The notes: generated from the letters alone by a model not told the origin. A DNA stretch of 64,000 bases from Pelodera strongyloides (GCA_036852015.1 JAANDG010000019.1:124001-188000); one strand, 5' to 3'. Shown: positions 37,901 to 50,231, counted from the stretch's first letter. Program-made: numbers and translations.

Positions 37901-40222
37901 TGATATCGGGGGTGCCTGGCCCTGCAAGTGGAGTAGGATAAAGGTGTAGAGGCCGCAGACCGTATTATCTTTTACGGAAACCCAAATCGAAGCCCAAGCT
38001 CAAGCCCGAGAGTAACCCTAATCCTTTGCACCAATGAAATAAAATATGCGACAAACTCACTGAACTCGGTCTTGCACATGTCCCACGTGAGGCTGTCAGC
38101 TAAACTTTTGCCAAGTTCGTCGAAAGATTCGACGGTGAAGACTCGAAGTGGATTACCGGTTATCTGCAAATTGTTCCACTAGTTTTTTCTTATTGATTGT
38201 AAAAGAGGCATTTTTGCGAGCGGACTCTTTACAGTGCAAACCTGATGTAGCTGATGTACGTTGACCAAGTTGGTCACCCCGATTGTGTACATCAAGACTT
38301 GCATGTCGCGGAGTTGTTGCGCGGGGACTGCCACGTCATCCTATAAACAATTTTGTATGAAAACATAATTACTTCGCATTGCTATTTAATTAACTGTCAG
38401 GAGAATTAGAAAAAAAAAACTATTTTGTGATAAACGACAAAAAGGGTTTATGTAACTAGCAATAAATGTTGTTGTGGACCCCAGTTCTTGAAAAAAAGAC
38501 TGACATTAATAGATTAAAATTAGTCACCTGGCTCTGTCCGTCTGTCACGACTATAGCCACTTTAGGAATGCCTCCGCCTCTGGCTCCTGTTGAATAAATA
38601 CAGTGTACATTATTTATTTTAACGCTCCTGATGAACAAATAACAGTGTATATTTATTGTTTTGTGTATAGATTATGAATGCGGCTAGGTTATTTATCGAT
38701 TTCATCGCCCTTTCGAATTCTTCAACTAGAGATCCGTATCACCCTCGATCAAAAAAAGTCAGCAAATATGGTAAGAATGTCGAACGCATTTTACCGATTA
38801 TTCTACGGTAGGAGTGCGCTAGTTTCTCAACGACAGTCGCAAGAAACGTGAAAAGAAACCTTCATAAGGTAAAAAAGTAACCTTCAAATCCTCTCTGCAG
38901 TGCAAATTTGAGTGCTTCTCCGGTGTTGGTCGCGCCAGACAGATAGGTTATACGTTGGATGGCCCATTCTAACTGAAATTATATTACACTCCGATTGGAA
39001 AGAAATTTGTGCATCCTTGTCACGATCATTGTCATTGTCATGTCATGGTCTTGTCATGTGAGACTCAACTACGAAGCTTTTTATTTTTTTGGAATTCGGC
39101 TATACCTTTTACGATAAACACTTTCGATTTCTCCCTCCCTCTCCCTGTCTCGCTGAGGCCATTTTCACTACAACGATTCCCCAGGGAAATGTTTCCTTGG
39201 GACAGACAATAGCGTGGAATTCAGAACAATTCCCCCATCGGGGATTCTGATTCTGATTCCCATCCTAATTTACCTGCGTGGGGTGGGTGTACTGATTGAG
39301 AGCAAATTCCAGTCGTGGACTATCGGCATATTGAACGACCGCCATGCGACTTCCTGCAAATATTCGAGAGTACTCATATCACAAAGAATATAATCAGTGC
39401 CACGGTTGCCAGCACTTTATTTCCGATTCTATTCCAGCAATTTGTAAGTCGGCTGTCCTACGAGCGTATCTAGAGTACACCCCTCTTTCTCTACATAACC
39501 GGGAATGATAGCAAGGCAAATTTATTTTGTAACTCACAATAAAATAATTCTGCTACTACTCTTTCATGGATAATCATACCTTCTTCCGAAATGTTTAGCC
39601 TCTGTGCGAGGTGCATCGCGAAGGAAATCTGAAAAAAAAACTTTGTATAGGTTCTCAAGAAGAATGGTTCCAGATCTTATATGTGTACATTCGCTACTTT
39701 TACAAAATGTATTTTCAAGCTCCCGGTAAAAAAATAAAGTATTTCCCAGAAATAAAAATGTTTCTCACCAAATTTCTAAACGTTTCATCGCCAATTGATC
39801 CAGATCCGTCGAGTAAGAGGAGTAAATCCACAGATTTGTTATGAACACATTCATTGATCAACTCCGAGTCAACAAGTCCGTTATCGATCGGAATCGGAGT
39901 GGATGTGCCGAAGAGCAAACACGACATCTGAACAAAAATGGGAATAAACAATAAACCAGGAGTTGGCGCGTGTGCCGCAAGGATCGCCGCGCAACACTAT
40001 GGCAAGAGTGCGGCATTCATACGATATTCTCGTGAAGGACACAGCTTTGCTTACGACTCTGGATTTTTGGGTCTGAGATTTTCGAGCACAAATACTAACC
40101 AGACGAAGTAAAATTAAAAGTTAATGTAACAGTTTCTTATCTACAAAAGGTTCATCGGTTAATTAAAAAAATTTTTTTGAATCGAATAAACTAAACAAAC
40201 CCACCAGTAGTAACCGAATCAT
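34904..40222 (-). CDS. cut-6: Cuticlin with von Willebrand A and ZP domains (CUT-6-like)
   Basis: A secreted or membrane-anchored cuticle matrix protein of about 550 residues, close to the size of C. elegans CUT-6. The start MIRLLLMSCLLFG spans the first intron and forms a signal peptide; the ATG at 40222 follows TACGCAG. The vWA domain follows: LLLLLDGSGSIGDETF (intact MIDAS DxSxS), RMAVVQYADSPRLEFALNQY, LSGATNTGEAL and VAIVVTDGQSQ. The ZP domain begins with DIICGPDRIGVRASTKKPFD (37920) and continues through TVPFSACNVHRYRS, VQFASLGDHVYHR, VHSCYVDNGYGDK, VFKYADRPVLLFQCQV and LCLKYDNGCEGITPPKC. A His-rich stretch (HLHNHHHH) precedes RRLRR, which is split across an intron and is a furin-type cleavage site. 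The last exon carries a TM segment and basic tail ending KKKSSRL. An AATAAA-like signal is at about 34650. Confidence 0.9.
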
Positions 40223-40954
40223 CTGCGTACAAGACGACATCGCATCCTCTACAAATGACTTGTACATTTAGTTTTTATGGTTTTTATAATTAACAATAAT
40301 GCATCTTTTACGCAGGAAGGAAAAATTGACAATGGGAATGTAAGTGGAAAAAAAGAAGGAAATTATGAATCTTATAAGTTATGAGTTCAAGTCTTATAAG
40401 ATAGACCTTATATTATAAAACCAAGTTTGGAAAAATTGTTCCATTGAATCGACTATCGACTTCTTTTCGACAAAACTTGTTTCTATATAATATTCTTTAT
40501 AATTCTTTATAATTTATAATAATAACCCTTCGGCATACATAACCGATTTCTTGTTAATTACCGTGTACCTAATTAGCATAAATTTCAGTGAAACACTCAT
40601 TAGCATAATTAGTTCCGTTTATTGTTTGTTAGGCGTTGTTATCACTAGATAGCGATTATCACAAGCATGATACGAGTTTTGCGCGAAACAATTAATCTTC
40701 ACATATAATACACGCTGTTTAGATATCGGCGAGAGACTGTATGAGAACGTGAATATTAGAGAAGCGTTGTACACCTACAGTGGTTAGAGATGGGCTGGAT
40801 ACCGTATAAGATGGCAAGGATTAGAGAAACGATCAACAATATACAAGTTGCGAGGAATCGAACAAACAGTGAGGAATAAGAGGAGATTTAGAGAAACGGT
40901 GGGATGAAGCTTGTTGCTGCCTTGTATGGGTGTGCAACTGGATACACTGAGAGC
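40223..40954. other. Intergenic upstream of the cuticlin gene
   Basis: AT-rich; it should hold the cut-6-like promoter. No exon was recognised. Confidence 0.45.
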
Positions 40955-41485
40955 CGATGAGTTGCGCGCCGCACCATTTCGGGAAACAAAATGCGCGCCG
41001 CAAAGGAATGGGAAACAAAATGCGCGCGGAATAGAAATGGCGCGCAAAGTGTTTCCCGAAAAGATGCGGAAACGGTGCGGAAATGGTGCGGCGCGCAACT
41101 TGCGCCCCGCACCATTTCCGCACCTATTCGGCAACGTTTTTGAAAGCGCTCGGAGGATCTGCCGTAAGTGCAGTTGTTGTACTAATATTTTTCCGCAAGC
41201 ACAGGTCTCACATGTGTTGTGTAGCCGAGTGGTCTAAGGCGCTGTTCAGAGAAAGTATCTAACAAGAGTGTAGGGTTCGAATCCAACACGCTGCTTTCTT
41301 TTTGCAGTTGCTACTTTTCCCGCACCGTTTCCGCACCTTCAACGGTTTGGGGGTGTTTCCCGCAACAGTTTGGGGGTGTTTCCCGCACCAAAACGGCAAC
41401 CAGAGTCGGTGGAAAAACTTTTGCGGCGCGCATCAAATTCTTTTGCGGGAAACACCCCCAAACTGTTGCCGCGCGCAACTCTTGA
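40955..41485. repeat. GC-rich composite inverted repeat around a tRNA-like core
   Basis: Dense variants of GCGCGCCGCACCATTTC, GTGCGGAAATGGTGCGG and GGGAAACACCCCCAAACTGT occur in both orientations. For example, GTTTGGGGGTGTTTCCCGCA occurs near 41345-41390 and its reverse complement near 41445-41470. The surrounding DNA is AT-rich, so this looks like a mobile or hairpin-forming repeat. Open frames inside it are by-products of the GC content. A tRNA-like sequence sits at its centre. Confidence 0.65.
41218..41292 (+). pseudogene. tRNA-Leu/Ser-like sequence, probably pseudogene
   Basis: TGTAGCCGAGTGGTCTAAGG matches the A box and D arm of class II (Leu/Ser) tRNAs, and GGGTTCGAATCC is a good B box 40 bases later. 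The outer stems pair poorly and no convincing anticodon arm forms. It may be a tRNA pseudogene or the head of a tRNA-derived repeat. Confidence 0.4.
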
Positions 41486-43996
41486 GTTTCGTTGTGTGCA
41501 TACGTATCAACATATAGACCCTGACTTGAGTCCTGAGCAGTCTCGCAGACACACTATTGGGGGGGGGGATTAGTTTGTGATTCTTTTAAGTACGGTAATA
41601 AAGGAAGGAGAGGGATAAAATAACGTAACTTACGCATAAAATCTGACTATAGCTCTATGTTCAACAGTGGCACTACGCTATTCCAGAGAGTATCGAGGCA
41701 GAAGGTGCACTCACGGATTCAAACAAATAATAACAATACCAAGAAGATTTGAGAGTGAGATATGCTGACAAGCTATCGTAATTGTGTGAGAGTTTCCAAT
41801 ATGCGTCAAAGGAATTGGGAATTTTGTTTAGGAAGGAAATTAGGAATTATTATCCGAAATAAACAGCACAAGTAACAACGCATGGGTACCGGATTCACAT
41901 GTCAGACTTACCTCATCGTAATTAATCAGATTTATCGTAATAAAAGGACGTTACTATTTCTGTAAAAGGGATTTATTAACCGAAATTTATTCTTGAAGAA
42001 CCGAGTTTTAGTGCATAATCGGGAAAATAGCCTATCTCAAAATGATCAATTCATTGGCGAACCTCGTTTCGATATCTCATTAAAAAGAAGTAGTGGCTGG
42101 TCGGGGTTAAAGAGGCTAATGTTCTCCGGGTAAAGAAGGACTGCAAACCAGGGCTGAACCTAAGAGAAGCACTAAATGTAAAAGGTTTCTTTCTTTTTGT
42201 AAATTTAAATGATACGAAGAAATCTTTTCTCGAAGGGCATGAGAAGGCGAATTAGGTTTAGAAGAAGACATTTACAAAGTTCTATGCGTTTTACATAGTA
42301 AAAAACAAAATAAAAGAAAAGAAAGATCAGTGCAATGGAGCTAGCACATAGACGAGACAATAAGAAGAACGATCTTACGATATAAAAAAATCAATAAAAA
42401 AGGATGACGTCATGAAATCAGCCGATCGATATTGTTTTCCGATTGCCCGCGGCTTTGTAAAGAAGTTGGAAGTTGACTAAACGCGCGCGGTTTATAAGTG
42501 GCTCGCAGTCTCTGGCAGAGCGCTCTTTCTAGATTTAGTGTTTTGTGGTTGAAATTGCATAACACTGCTGCAATCTTAAGGATCAGTCGTTATAGTATTG
42601 CATGTAGATCTTGCAGAAACTTATAGTTAAACAATCGTGTATCTCTAATCTCTAGTAGAGAAAGCAAAACACAGAGCGGAATTGTTCCGCAGTTTTATAC
42701 CATAACGGGCGCTTCTACGCACCAATTGGCGATAACATTCAAAAATACTGTGGTTGATTCGTCGAAAAAGCCCACGTTTCGTCTACTTTACCGGAAGATA
42801 TTAAAAAAAAGAGTGGATTCAAGAGTAGACCTATAAGTTTAGAAACTTTGAATAAAAATCTAAATCTATGGATTTCAATGTTTGGTGCATTTTGTTGATG
42901 AATTTACGAGTGCGATCTCGGCCTTGTCTCCACAAAGGGCGGATATCATTTACATAGAAACCGGCTGAAGATTTTCGCTCTCTTTTCATTCCCCTGTGGA
43001 TTATGCATATAATCATACATATGCAAATTCGGATTAAAAGGGAAATGAATTGGGAAGAGAGGCTAGGCACTAGGAGGAGAGACTAGACAAGGACAGTATG
43101 CAGATTTTGATTGAAAATAAAGGTGAATTTACGAGGAGAAAGAGGGGAACAGGATGAAACACTGGTCGACGTCATGCTTGGAGACGGAAATAGTTTCGTG
43201 GTTTGGTGTCCACAGTTTGTAACTAGGACTTCTCCTAGGTTCTGAGGACTAATGTGAGACTGCGACGTTTACCAACTAAGGACTATCAAAAGTGTATTTA
43301 GAGAATGCTATCAGCTCTGGTTATAAATCGTTTCTATGCTGATAATTCGACCAGTTGGTGGAATGAAGAATACACACATTAGCATACACATATTATTGAG
43401 TGCCGCATTAGGATGCACTGAGATATAGCATATGATGATGAATATATATTATGGGACTCTTTTCTTCGTGAATAGAAAATGCGGTCGTCAATATATCTAT
43501 ATGTAAACCTTTTTTTAGCGATTTATGCAGGTAAATATTGATAATCAGGAGGAGTTGAATCAAAAAATGCCCATGTCCATGCTTTCAGATTATTGCACTA
43601 CAAAGCGGATAAAGACCACTAATAATACAGTATGCGTAGCGGATGCAATCAGTCTACGAGATGAGATACAGGGAAAGAACTTGTACGAGATGATGCATAC
43701 CTCTTAATCTTTGTTCTCTCTTTAGCTTTAGCGCTACAACTCTCTGGCTCTCTCTCTCTTTTCCTCGCTACCCCTCCCATTTTCACAGCTTTAGTCTATC
43801 ACGACCTAGTAAGTATGTACAACAATCAGCTAGCGATGAAGTTTAGAAGTCATAGCGAAGAAAAGGCGAGCTGCGAACCGGATTTATACTACAGTATTTA
43901 ATTGCCATTTTCTTCTCATATATATTGCATAAACAGTTGGACGAACGTGGTTTAGTTAAAAGTGTGAGGAGTGGGAAGGAAAGTGAGAGGTCTTAC
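41486..43996. other. Intergenic, repeats only
   Basis: About 2.5 kb. It contains a run of G near 41564-41573 and scattered AT-rich sequence. Short open frames (42831-43070 minus, 43525-43707 plus) have no supporting splice context or family resemblance. Confidence 0.4.
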
Positions 43997-44059
43997 ACAC
44001 ACAATTAAATGATCACCAGACTTGAGATGTTGGATAAGCGAAGCTATGACTGAGGAATA
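43997..44059 (-). pseudogene. Isolated exon resembling a Cys/Met-metabolism PLP enzyme
   Basis: A 63-base segment between a TGTTCAG acceptor and a GTAAGA donor reads 21 codons in phase: YSSVIASLIQHL then KSGDHLIVC. This resembles the block (F/Y)SSG.AA......LKSGDHI(I/V)C of cystathionine gamma-lyase-type enzymes. No neighbouring exons with the lysine or glycine-rich PLP motifs were found on the minus strand within 2 kb. It is probably a relic of a lost or moved gene, or chance. Confidence 0.3.
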
Positions 44060-45332
44060 CTGAACACCTACACATGAAAACGGTAAAATGCGCAAAACTC
44101 CTGAAGTTGACGTGAGGTACGCATGTACGTTTACTTGGTAGGGTAGTGCTAGCGATATTTTGATGTTGACGAAGAAAATCAAATGGACATCGTTAACATT
44201 CAATAAATGATAGCTCAGAAGAGCATAGGCAAAAGCTGAAATGCCTTCGACGGACCAGTCGACTAGTAAACCAGTAGTAACCGTTATAAAGTAGCAATGC
44301 GCGGGATGTTTGACAATCTTAGATCTCGTTTTGTCTCTTTTATCACTTGGGGGATATTGCTAATGATGGGCGCCTATCAAGCAATGAGCTGATGTACCAG
44401 CATTGATCGTTTGAAAGAGTTTAAAGGTATAGGAGTTTTAGAGGTAAAACGCAAACACTCAACATCATAGACGAAGATGAGACAGGGAAGAGAATTTAAA
44501 TAACATGTAATAATTTATTTCCAGATACCAGGTTGAGTTCTTTTGGTAATAGTTGAAGATGAGGAAAATTAAAGCAAGGGAATACATTACTGCACACTAT
44601 TAAAAAAGTCATATATCTAGTAAGAGGCCTAATTTAACAAATAAAACTTGGGTCGACAAGCGCTTTGATTACCAGAAAATGAGAGAGAGAGAGATAGAAC
44701 GATATGAAAAATAATGAAACTTTTATGTAAATACAGCCTTATTCAATAAATCCGATATGCCCACCACATATGTCCTCTCTTGTCAGCCGGGATCTCTGGG
44801 GTTGACGTTCCCAGTATTCGGGGTGATCTCGAAGTGTTCCTCCTCTTGGTCAACATCGACTCGCTCATGTATCAATCACGATGTCAACGAAGCACCGAAT
44901 CTAAAATAGTGGCAAAATTGTAAGTAGAAAATTGGTAGTAACAGTCTGCAGTATGTTTCGCATAGAATAAACTGTAAAAAAAGATAAAAGACGGAAACCG
45001 TGCTGCTACAGAGGTCTTGAACAGCAAGAAATCATAAACAGCCTCCCGGTTTACAACTTACTCTGTAGGTGCGATAAAAAAGAATAGGAAACTGTACATA
45101 ACTGATTTCTTGTCAATTACAGTATATCTAATTAGCATAAACGTCAATGACATCCTCATTGGCATAGAGATAGAGAGTAGACTACTTGACATGACGCTAC
45201 ATGATAGGAATACTGTATGATCTCTAAAACTGAAACGTTGAATTACGCCAATTCAATATTCAAATCATCCCTAATACTATAAAGTCCGTGCTTCGGATAA
45301 GTTTTCTATTTTTGTATACATGCAAACCTAAA
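44060..45332. other. Intergenic upstream of the Ly6-type gene
   Basis: AT-rich. A minus-strand stretch near 44866-44786 reads EEEHFEITPNTGNVNPRDPG before a stop and looks protein-like, but its acceptor is weak and no partner exon was found. Confidence 0.35.
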
Positions 45333-46744
45333 ATGATATTGTACAAAGTGTTGATACTTCTCTTTACAAATATTTATTCTGCAAACGCACTCAAATGCTT
45401 TGCACATACGAAAGGTAGGCTCACTTGTATTTTCTTATACCACAGATGATTGCCCGGCGATAGGGCGGTGTTTCGCTATCTGAGACTTACGATATTTGAG
45501 ACTTACGTAACTTTGCAACATATGGTAACCAAGAGATAGGGGAAAAAATGAAAACTGATTTTAAAAAAAACTGAGAACTGATTAAAAAAATATATTTTCA
45601 GACAAAACGGTCACCTACGTGGACTGTCCTGTACCTTCTGAAGACGTTTGCTACTTTGACAAGAATGTCGGACGAAGAGGGTGCACGGAAAAGGTATGAC
45701 ATCCTGCAGCTCTACTAATTTTTTTCCAATTAATGGCTGGATTGGCTCTAATTGTTATCGTTTCAGTTTGAGTGTTCTTTGGTTGAACGTGATTTTGCTT
45801 GAACTGCATTCCATTGCACGCTATTGTACTTCTCGGATACTGTAGCTTTTCCAGGCCCAATGCTATCAGATGGTCACAAGATGCACTTCTACGGTAGCAC
45901 AAGGGTTTTGCTGTTGCGGAGAAGAGTTGTGTAATAGAGGAGAAGAACATGGAGAAGGTAAACAACGTAAAGGTGGACTAATTTTAGAACGTTTTTGCAA
46001 TATCGTATGTTTGGTTTCAAACTGGGACGTCATTATCACCACGCGTATCAGGAATACTAATATGATGAGAGTCTCTTAAATATGCTAAACATCATCCGAA
46101 TATTAATAGTAAACGGGCCCTTCTCAGTTAATCATAGCAAGACAGAGTCTCTGTTTGATTGCTAGTCTAATAAAGTAAAACGAAAGAGCTATCTTATTAT
46201 ATAAAGGAAAAGAGTTTGTGGCCGGTGAATTTATTTGTGATTACGTCCACAACGAATTTTTTCTACGTTTCAGGCAGTTGGTATAAGTAGGCAACTGTTC
46301 GCATATTTACAAAATAAGCACAATAGGGGCTTTTAACAGAAACGTTGGAATATACGCTTCAGACGTTTCATATAAATATACGCACTTCAAGTATCGTTTA
46401 GATACCGTTTTGATGTCGCCTGAGGCGGCGATAGCCGTCTGGTTTTTAAATAAATGTTTTACGCTTCGATATCATGCACCTTTATTCAAGGGTCGTGTAA
46501 TACTTTACATAACCTGACGTGTCCTTATATTTTTTTAGGTTTCTTGATGGGAGAAAGTAAATGGTCCGACTTCACATTTGACAGAGGCACGCTGGCGGCC
46601 ATCGGTTGTTTTGCTGCTGTCGCAGTAATTGGGTTAATTATCCTGGCAATTTACTGTAGACATAAGTCGAAATCAAATACAACCTCCAACTCGAATCGAG
46701 CGAAGAAGAGCCTCACACTACGGTCACAGTGGGTTTACAGTTGA
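45333..46744 (+). CDS. Ly6/uPAR (three-finger) type single-pass membrane protein
   Basis: Four exons join in phase. Exon 1 (45333-45413) encodes a signal peptide, MILYKVLILLFTNIYSANA, then LKCFAH. Exon 2 (45601-45691) adds YVDCPVPSEDVCYFDK and GCTEK. Exon 3 (45859-45957) adds AQCYQMVTRC and the signature FCCCGEELCN. In total there are ten cysteines spaced like a three-finger (Ly6/uPAR, activin-receptor-like) domain ending in CCxxxxCN. Exon 4 (46540-46744) has FDRGTLAAIGCFAAVAVIGL and further hydrophobic residues (one TM), then a basic tail ending RSQWVYS. The role is probably a cell-surface receptor or co-receptor; ligand unknown. A second possible tail exon at 47034-47172 is discussed in the findings. 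Confidence 0.8.
46415..46500. repeat. Dispersed repeat, copy 1
   Basis: In the third intron of the Ly6-type gene. It shares TGTTTTACGCTTC.ATA.CAT and CACCTTTATTCAAGGGT with 55935-55997 in an ABC transporter intron, same orientation. No family is recognised. Confidence 0.6.
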
Positions 46745-47435
46745 AATGTTATTGAGATAGTATATGTACCATATTCATATACGGCATAGATGTGTGAAAT
46801 GGAAATGCCTGCGACCTCTACCTGCTTTAGCCTTCCTGTCAGTTCTTCCATTGGTTGTAAAATCTAACAATTAGCTCCTAGACTAGAGTTACTTTGAAAG
46901 TTCAAATCGGCCGCAGCTTGTAGTATATTTACATGCAAACCCACAACACACTTTGCTCGATTATATTATAACTCAGCGCCTGTTTTGGGATCAATAACTT
47001 AGGAAACATAAGAAATAAATTAAAGAAAATTCAGATGCACGAGCACTAAGGAGACGCTAAGGGAGAATGATGATGGGGAAGAACCTCTCGTGGTTACACA
47101 TGAAGAAAGAGTGGATGAACAAGTGCCCATGCACCCATCGGGCAGGAGGATACGAGATATCATACGGTATGGTTAGAGGGTACTGTATTACGCGCAACTT
47201 TCCCAAGAAGGATAGCTAATGAATCGAAGGGATGGGGCACACTTGTGCACAATATCATTACAAAGGATGTGTAATACAATGCATAATGTACATTAAACAT
47301 AGGTATTGCTGAACATAATCAATGGTAATGTATTACGGAAGCTCACATAGATAGCTGTTGACACGTGCTGATCTAAAACAAGAGGATGCACAAGAAAGAG
47401 ATGAGATTACTTTAAGAGCAGCAAAGAATCCGCAA
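46745..47435. other. Spacer between Ly6-type and phosphatase genes
   Basis: About 0.7 kb. An open stretch after TTCAG at 47034 reads TKETLRENDDGEEPLVVTHE to a TAG near 47172, a possible alternative tail exon of the upstream gene. The frame of phosphatase exon 1 also stays open upstream of 47436 to an acceptor-like ACATAG near 47348. Confidence 0.4.
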
Positions 47436-50231
47436 ATGTTTACCAAGTTAACCACAGTGGAAGACCCAGTCGAAGATCCTGTCTTCACCAAAATCTGCAC
47501 CTTTGGTACTTCTGACGTGATCACTCTGACGGAAACGAAGGAAGTTGGTCAGTGTACATATAAGTTAAAAATAAAAGATAGTTGGAATTAAATACGACAT
47601 TCAGTTGACAAACAGTTATTACAGTTACTAGAATAAGGATCCAAAAATCGTTTTTAAAGCGTTATAACACGTTTTTGGAACGTATGGGAGACAGTCTTCC
47701 CATGGAGCGTCGGCAAATAACTGATTTTTTTTGTCTGATTATATCATTGCATACAACACACGAAAAGGTGAAGTTTTCTTGAATAGTATCAAAAACCGGC
47801 CGGTGTATAGTTTTAATTTTTCTCGTTTGCGCTTCAGATGGGGCCAAAGAAAGTAGTGATGACGCAATCGAACTCCTGTCCCAACTGCTCAATCATGGAC
47901 CACAAAAGTTTCCATTCAAACCGAATCAATTGAAACGAGTATTGGAGAGAGCTACCGCTTGCTTCGCCAAGGAACCGACACTAATAGAGGTGAGAAAGTT
48001 AACGCCACCAGGGCACCAGTAGGCGGTACCGGTAAAGATCTTAGAAGCCTAGACCATGGCAGGGGACCGTAACTAAAGCTTTACACTAAATGACCTCAAA
48101 CCTTAGCTCCTCTGTACCTAATTATGAATCGCCTTCAGGTCCCCGTCCCCTGCGTTGTCTATGGTGATTTACACGGACAGTACTCGGATCTATTCCGATG
48201 GTTCAACTTGAATGGATGGCCACACAAGAGTCGGTAAGCAGTTAAGCAAATAAAAAGTGTTACTTTCAATCTGCCATATTTTCTTTTGTTACAAATTTAT
48301 ATTTTGAATATGTAATATCCTAGGTCACTTATTTACGTGTATAAACTATAACAACAAAAAGTAATTATACATTTAGATGCCTCTTCCTCGGTGACTTTGT
48401 GGATCGTGGTGCTCACGGGGTCGAGATTCTTGCTCTTGTGGCATGCTTAAAGGTTTCTTTTTATTTTATTCTATAACCGAGTCTAATGAAATCGAGCAGG
48501 TATAATAAACTTTTTAGGTCCTCTTCCCGGACACAATTTACGTTGTGAGAGGGAACCACGAGGAAGAGTTGCTGAACAAAGCGTATACTTTTTACACAGA
48601 AGTCGAGAAGAAGTTCCCTGATCGTAGGTTTCCTTTGATTGGTATTTATGTAATTAAGCACACGACCTTTTACTTCTCTTTCTATACCCTGTGCTATACT
48701 TCTCACATCTTTCCTGTCTAGTTATATAGTCCTCTTGTACGTTTATGTATTTATTTAAAAAAAAGTGTATTCAATTATGAAGTTGCATTCGAATGATAGA
48801 AAGTCTCGTCGGAGATCCCCAGTTTCTAAAAATCTACAAAATAATGTTTCAGAAACCGCCGAACCATCCATGTACTCATACTTCAAAGCGATGTTCGGGC
48901 AACTGCCCCTGGCCGCTCTTGTTGGTGGAAAGATACTCGGAATGCACGGAGGAATTAGTCCGAGACTCAGGCGACTGCAGGTTACCAGATACAGATTCAT
49001 TACTATGCTACTATATTATCATTATTTTGTTTAAACAATGAGGGAAAAGGGAGGGATACTGTCATCTTAGCAACGCTGATTGATTTTGTCAATGTTGATA
49101 ATGCACAGGATATTCGTGAAATTCCCCGTCCGATTGACGAATTTGCCGTGGAAAGTTTGGCTTGCGATCTCGTTTGGTCGGATCCGGATCTTGGAAAGGG
49201 AAAATCGGGTGGGCTTCTGTCATATTTATTCAGAATTATATTCATTGCAACACTAAGAATATATTTTTTCTCGGCATAGGTGTAACGCCGTAGCAAAAGA
49301 TATACCTGTCAGTCTTTTAAACGTATGTTGAACAACCGCCTTCCCATAAATTGTATGCAAATGAACATAATTAGAATGAAAAACCAAACAGTGTCGCACA
49401 GTAATTTGCATACACTATGGAAATACAAAGTTCAGCATAAAAACGGCTGTTATACAGCTTTAATCATAAACACTTTCAGGTTTCCGCCCGAACTTGACTC
49501 GAGAGCCGAATACTGGAATAGGTCAATTGTTCGCTGCGGACACAGTACAAGATGCATGTCAGAGATTGGGAATACAGATGATCATCAGAGGACACCAGGT
49601 TATTTATCATCATTTCTCTCTTTTATACTTTTTACATGTTTCATTATCCTGCATTTGCATTAATCAATTTCTGTTTATTTATGAATGATAGCATGCGACG
49701 GAATTTTGAATAATTGTCAATATCAATAACATACAAAAATTTAGGCTCCCCGAGAAGGATATGCATTATTTGCAGATAAGAGATTGATCACATTATTCTC
49801 TGCTCCTGGTTATAAGGTGGAGATTTTTGAAGTGTTTCTCAGTTTAATCGTTTCTGAAAAGGGGAGTGAAGAAAGACAGAGAGATAGAGAGAGAGCATAA
49901 AGAGAAACGAAGAAAGTGAAAATCTCTCATAAATAGCGTCTCGTTCAAAAATATGCATACAATATGGCTAATTTACAAATAAGTATTGCAGGGCATCGAC
50001 GCAAAGACTGTTAACCTTGGCGCGAGCATCGCCATCGATAAGCACATGAAAATGTGTATAAAACAGGTAAGATCTCAATAGCTAGCCAACCGTATCGAGA
50101 ATATGGTACGTTCATGCACAGTATGCTAATTTCAGATTAAAGTGACCGAGGAGTACCGTAAGAAGAGAATAGACGGAGCAATTGCACGACGCGCGGGATC
50201 CGCGCTACGGTCGAGCTCAGGAGAAGAATAA
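47436..50231 (+). CDS. PP1-like serine/threonine protein phosphatase, divergent nematode type
   Basis: A metal-dependent phosphatase of the PPP family. About ten exons join in phase. The start is the ATG at 47436 (MFTKLTTVEDP); exon 1 ends at 47505 before GTACTT. Catalytic blocks: GDLHGQYSDLFRWF (48165), FLGDFVDRGAHGVEILALV (48390), YVVRGNHEEELLNKAY (48540), MHGGISPRLRRLQ (48940), LVWSDPDLGKGKSG (49170), MIIRGHQ (49575), YALFADKRLITLFSAPGYK (49760) and VNLGASIAIDKH (50010). Metal and phosphate ligands are present. RAHQ of PP1 reads RGHQ and the YCGEFDN loop is replaced, so substrate and toxin-inhibitor contacts probably differ. The C-terminus is basic (EEYRKKRIDGAIARRAG), ending EE* at 50231. 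Caenorhabditis has many such lineage-specific phosphatases, often germline-expressed (family knowledge). Confidence 0.88.

Noticed and set aside
40784..41573. Several overlapping open frames on both strands
   Set aside because: They arise from the GC-rich inverted repeat, are mutually overlapping and lack splice signals.
42831..43070. Minus-strand ORF ending near SIDLDFYSKFLNL
   Set aside because: Single open frame with no splice partners or recognisable motif; length is within chance for this composition.
46744..47436. Operon of the Ly6-type and phosphatase genes
   Set aside because: The ~700-bp gap is far longer than usual nematode operon spacing, and no SL2-type U-rich element was recognised.
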